The translations under genes were made by a program, and so were the position numbers. The notes beneath the pieces were generated by a model that saw only the letters and a program-made list of their open reading frames with translations, made no database searches and was not told where the DNA came from. This document shows, one piece after another, positions 6,692 to 8,334 of a DNA stretch of 8,334 nt. Every line of letters begins with the position of its first letter. Within the stretch, counting starts at the first letter, position 1. The stretch is from CAYPHA01 sp964410215 (lineage in GTDB: Bacteria > Calditrichota > Calditrichia > Calditrichales > CAYPHA01), in the NCBI GenBank assembly GCA_964410215.1, contig CAYPHA010000123.1, positions 1 to 8,334 of the forward strand, in the 5' to 3' direction.

Positions 6692-6744
6692 ATGCAATCC
6701 TTTATTTTTTTTATTGCAGTTCTTTTTCCTTTTGGCAATCGGTT

Positions 6745-8058
6745 TTAAGGTCTGCCAATTGAGAAGTAATCGATATTATATTTTGCCATCCGTTTCGGAT
6801 CGTAGATATTACGCCCGTCAAAGATCACGGGTTTTTTCATGCTTTCCTTCAGCAGCAGAAAATCGGGTTCCCTGAACTCATTCCATTCGGTCATGACAAT
6901 CAGGGCGTCGGCATCTTCGATGGCATCATAACGCTTGCGGTGCAGAAATATTTCCTTGCCGACACGGTCACCGAATATGCGTTCGGCTTCCTGCAGGGCT
7001 GCCGGATCATGTCCTTTTATCGTCGCGCCGGCTGCTGTCAGCGCATCGATCATGGCAATCGCCGGTGCTTCCCGCATATCATCCGTTTTCGGCTTGAATG
7101 ACAATCCCCACATGGCAAAGGTCTTGCCTTTGAGATCACCGTTAAAATAATTCTTTACTTTGTCTATCAGCACCGTCTTCTGGGCATCATTGACTTCTTC
7201 GACCGACTGCAGCACTTTCAGGTTCATACCGTACTCGGAAGCGGTTTTAATGATGGCCTTGACATCTTTGGGGAAGCACGATCCTCCGTAACCGGTTCCC
7301 GGGAAGATGAAGCTGGATCCGATCCGCTTATCCGAGCCGATACCTTTTCGAACGTATTCCACATTGGCGCCGACGCGGTCACAGAGGTTGGCAATTTCAT
7401 TCATGAAGGAAATTTTTGTAGCCAGGATGGAATTGGCCGCGTATTTGGTCAATTCCGCGCTGCGTTCATCCATGACGATAATCGGGTTCCCGGTACGTAC
7501 AAAGGGGGAATACAGGTTGCGCATGATTTCGGCGGCTTCCTCGTTACTGGTTCCGATAATCACGCGGTCCGGCTTCATGAAGTCCTGAATGGCCGCCCCT
7601 TCTTTGAGAAACTCCGGATTGGAAACCACGGCGAAATCCATATCGGTATATTTCCTGATCTCTGCAGCAACCTTGTCCGCCGTGCCTACGGGTACCGTAC
7701 TCTTATCAACGACGACTTTAAAACCGTTCATGTAGGTGCCCACATCCCTTGCGACGGAAAGAACGTGTTTCAGGTCGGCGGAACCGTCTTCATCCGGTGG
7801 TGTACCTACCGCGATAAAAATGATGTCCGATTTCTCGACGGACATTTTAATATCGGTCGTAAAACTGAGCCGTTCCTCCGTCACGTTGCGTTTAATCATT
7901 TCTTCCAGGCCGGGTTCATAAATGGGAACCTCGCCGTTGGTGAGCATATCGACTTTACGCTTATCGATGTCGACACACAGAACATCATTTCCCGTATCCG
8001 CAAAACAGGTTCCGGCCACCAGTCCGACATATCCTGTACCTACCACTGCCAGTTTCAT
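6745..8058 (-). CDS. ugd: UDP-glucose 6-dehydrogenase
   Basis: A 437-residue enzyme converting UDP-glucose to UDP-glucuronate with two NAD+, in the cytosol. The Rossmann motif GTGYVG lies at 7-12. NPEFLKEGAA (147-156) carries the catalytic glutamate, K205 lies in AELTKYAAN, and the thiohemiacetal-forming C261 lies in GGSCFPKD. FKPKTDDMREAP (321-332) is the classic signature of the C-terminal domain, and FDGRN near 413-417 closes it. All catalytic residues are present and the length is normal. The ATG at 8058 is preferred over an adjacent upstream TTG because AGGAG lies 6 bases before it. UDP-GlcA is a direct building block of acidic exopolysaccharides and the precursor of galacturonate and xylose. 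The gene is 123 bases downstream of the kinase and has an A-rich leader with a 7-base tandem repeat. It is distinct from, not a recent duplicate of, the next dehydrogenase. Confidence 0.95.
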   Translation of the reverse strand: MKLAVVGTGYVGLVAGTCFADTGNDVLCVDIDKRKVDMLTNGEVPIYEPGLEEMIKRNVTEERLSFTTDIKMSVEKSDIIFIAVGTPPDEDGSADLKHVLSVARDVGTYMNGFKVVVDKSTVPVGTADKVAAEIRKYTDMDFAVVSNPEFLKEGAAIQDFMKPDRVIIGTSNEEAAEIMRNLYSPFVRTGNPIIVMDERSAELTKYAANSILATKISFMNEIANLCDRVGANVEYVRKGIGSDKRIGSSFIFPGTGYGGSCFPKDVKAIIKTASEYGMNLKVLQSVEEVNDAQKTVLIDKVKNYFNGDLKGKTFAMWGLSFKPKTDDMREAPAIAMIDALTAAGATIKGHDPAALQEAERIFGDRVGKEIFLHRKRYDAIEDADALIVMTEWNEFREPDFLLLKESMKKPVIFDGRNIYDPKRMAKYNIDYFSIGRP

Positions 8059-8181
8059 CAAACGCTCCTAATTACTTTGTATTTTTTATTTTTTATTTTT
8101 TATTTTTAAGGGCTCAATATTATCGAATTAGCTGTTCCACTCCCATGCCCGAAATCACAAATCGGCTGTTTTTTATAAAAC
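8059..8181. other. AT-rich intergenic leader between the kinase and ugd
   Basis: This 123-base gap holds a 7-base tandem repeat (8081-8108) and the AGGAG ribosome site of ugd at 8065-8069 on the minus strand. A separate promoter for ugd is plausible, but no convincing -35/-10 pair can be assigned by eye. No small gene or strong terminator hairpin is visible. Confidence 0.5.
8081..8108. repeat. Tandem 7-base repeat ATTTTTT, four units
   Basis: Three perfect copies of ATTTTTT at 8081-8101 are followed by a shortened copy ATTTTTA. On the transcribed (minus) strand this is TAAAAAA repeated, 10-40 bases ahead of the ugd ribosome site. The unit number could vary by slippage and alter leader length or an UP-like A-rich promoter element; this is inference. 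Confidence 0.75.
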
Positions 8182-8334
8182 TTAATAACGCCTGGACCGC
8201 TTGTGTTTCTTCCCCGGTTTTGAATAATAGTTATAATAGTAATGATAGTAATAATAATAGTAATAGGAACCATACATACCCTGAAGGTCCACGCCGTTCA
8301 GCAGCACACCCAGGATACGGGCATCGACATTCTC
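8182..8334 (-). CDS. C-terminal end of a polysaccharide tyrosine autokinase (BY-kinase), partial
   Basis: An open frame enters from the right edge and ends with TAA at 8182, giving 50 residues. It begins ENVDARILGVLLNGVDLQGMYG, which fits the last strand of the Wzc/CpsD/CapB P-loop kinase domain (ILGVVLN is usual). Then follow seven tyrosines, His, three tyrosines, Asn and two tyrosines, then SKPGKKHKRSRRY, a strongly basic end. In this family a C-terminal tyrosine cluster is autophosphorylated in trans, and the phosphorylation cycle controls polymerisation and export of capsule or exopolysaccharide at the inner membrane. Fourteen of the last 33 or so residues are Tyr, far more than the usual handful. 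The catalytic Walker motifs lie outside the window, so the call rests on the tail and on the adjacent uronic-acid genes. Mixed TAT and TAC codons argue for selection on the protein rather than simple repeat expansion. Confidence 0.82.
   Translation of the reverse strand, partial: ENVDARILGVLLNGVDLQGMYGSYYYYYYYHYYYNYYSKPGKKHKRSRRY

Noticed and set aside
6692..6697. TTG start six bases upstream for the WbpA-type gene
   Set aside because: It would leave no spacing from AAAGGA; the ATG at 6691 has proper spacing.
6693..6717. Six-base inverted repeat TGCAAT/ATTGCA around the ribosome site of the WbpA-type gene
   Set aside because: The stem is short with a 13-base or longer A-rich loop, which leaves the ribosome site exposed; it is likely chance in AT-rich DNA.
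6732..6758. Six-base inverted repeat at the end of ugd, considered as a terminator
   Set aside because: The stem is short, the loop is long, and no U-run follows on the minus strand; the next gene is close and likely co-transcribed.
8221..8260. The tyrosine-coding stretch read as a trinucleotide microsatellite
   Set aside because: TAT and TAC are mixed and interrupted by CAT and AAC, so it is not a clean repeat; the frame also ends in a sensible basic tail.

Overview
The window is a compact, bacterial, about half-GC stretch in which every supported gene is read from the minus strand, right to left. Two nucleotide-sugar dehydrogenases, the tail of a tyrosine-rich polysaccharide kinase and a specialised NusG paralogue mark it as part of an exopolysaccharide or capsule locus, probably of a diderm bacterium. 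The mix (UpxY-like NusG, SxtJ-like membrane protein, AP-superfamily hydrolase, PHP protein) suggests an environmental lineage such as the FCB group or a Desulfobacterota-like phylum. That placement is a guess; there is no rRNA or other marker here.

In transcription order: (i) 8334-8182, the C-terminal end of a Wzc/CpsD-type tyrosine kinase whose tail is almost pure tyrosine; it is cut by the window edge. (ii) 8058-6745, UDP-glucose 6-dehydrogenase. (iii) 6691-5381, a WbpA-type UDP-N-acetylhexosamine dehydrogenase. (iv) 5375-5163, a 70-residue ribbon-helix-helix-like protein, whose stop overlaps the start of (v) 5163-4279, a PHP-domain phosphoesterase. After a 160-base gap rich in inverted repeats come (vi) 4118-2745, a cytosolic alkaline-phosphatase-superfamily hydrolase; (vii) 2706-2206, a NusG/UpxY-like antiterminator; (viii) 2209-1928, an SxtJ-like two-helix membrane protein, coupled to the previous gene by ATGA; and (ix) 1842-70, an SLC13-type anion transporter with two RCK_C domains. 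The left edge is a palindromic element.

The two dehydrogenases would supply uronic-acid precursors (UDP-GlcA and a UDP-HexNAcA) for a polymer whose length or export is tuned by the kinase. The NusG paralogue probably keeps polymerase processive through a long polysaccharide operon. The hydrolase, the PHP protein and the transporter have no defined role in that pathway from sequence alone.

No clearly undescribed system is visible. The best leads are the extreme tyrosine tail of the kinase, the coupled RHH-like/PHP pair with its unusual C-terminal signature, and the palindromic elements at 1-69 and 4128-4234. There is no CRISPR array, tRNA, rRNA, insertion sequence or integrase in the window.
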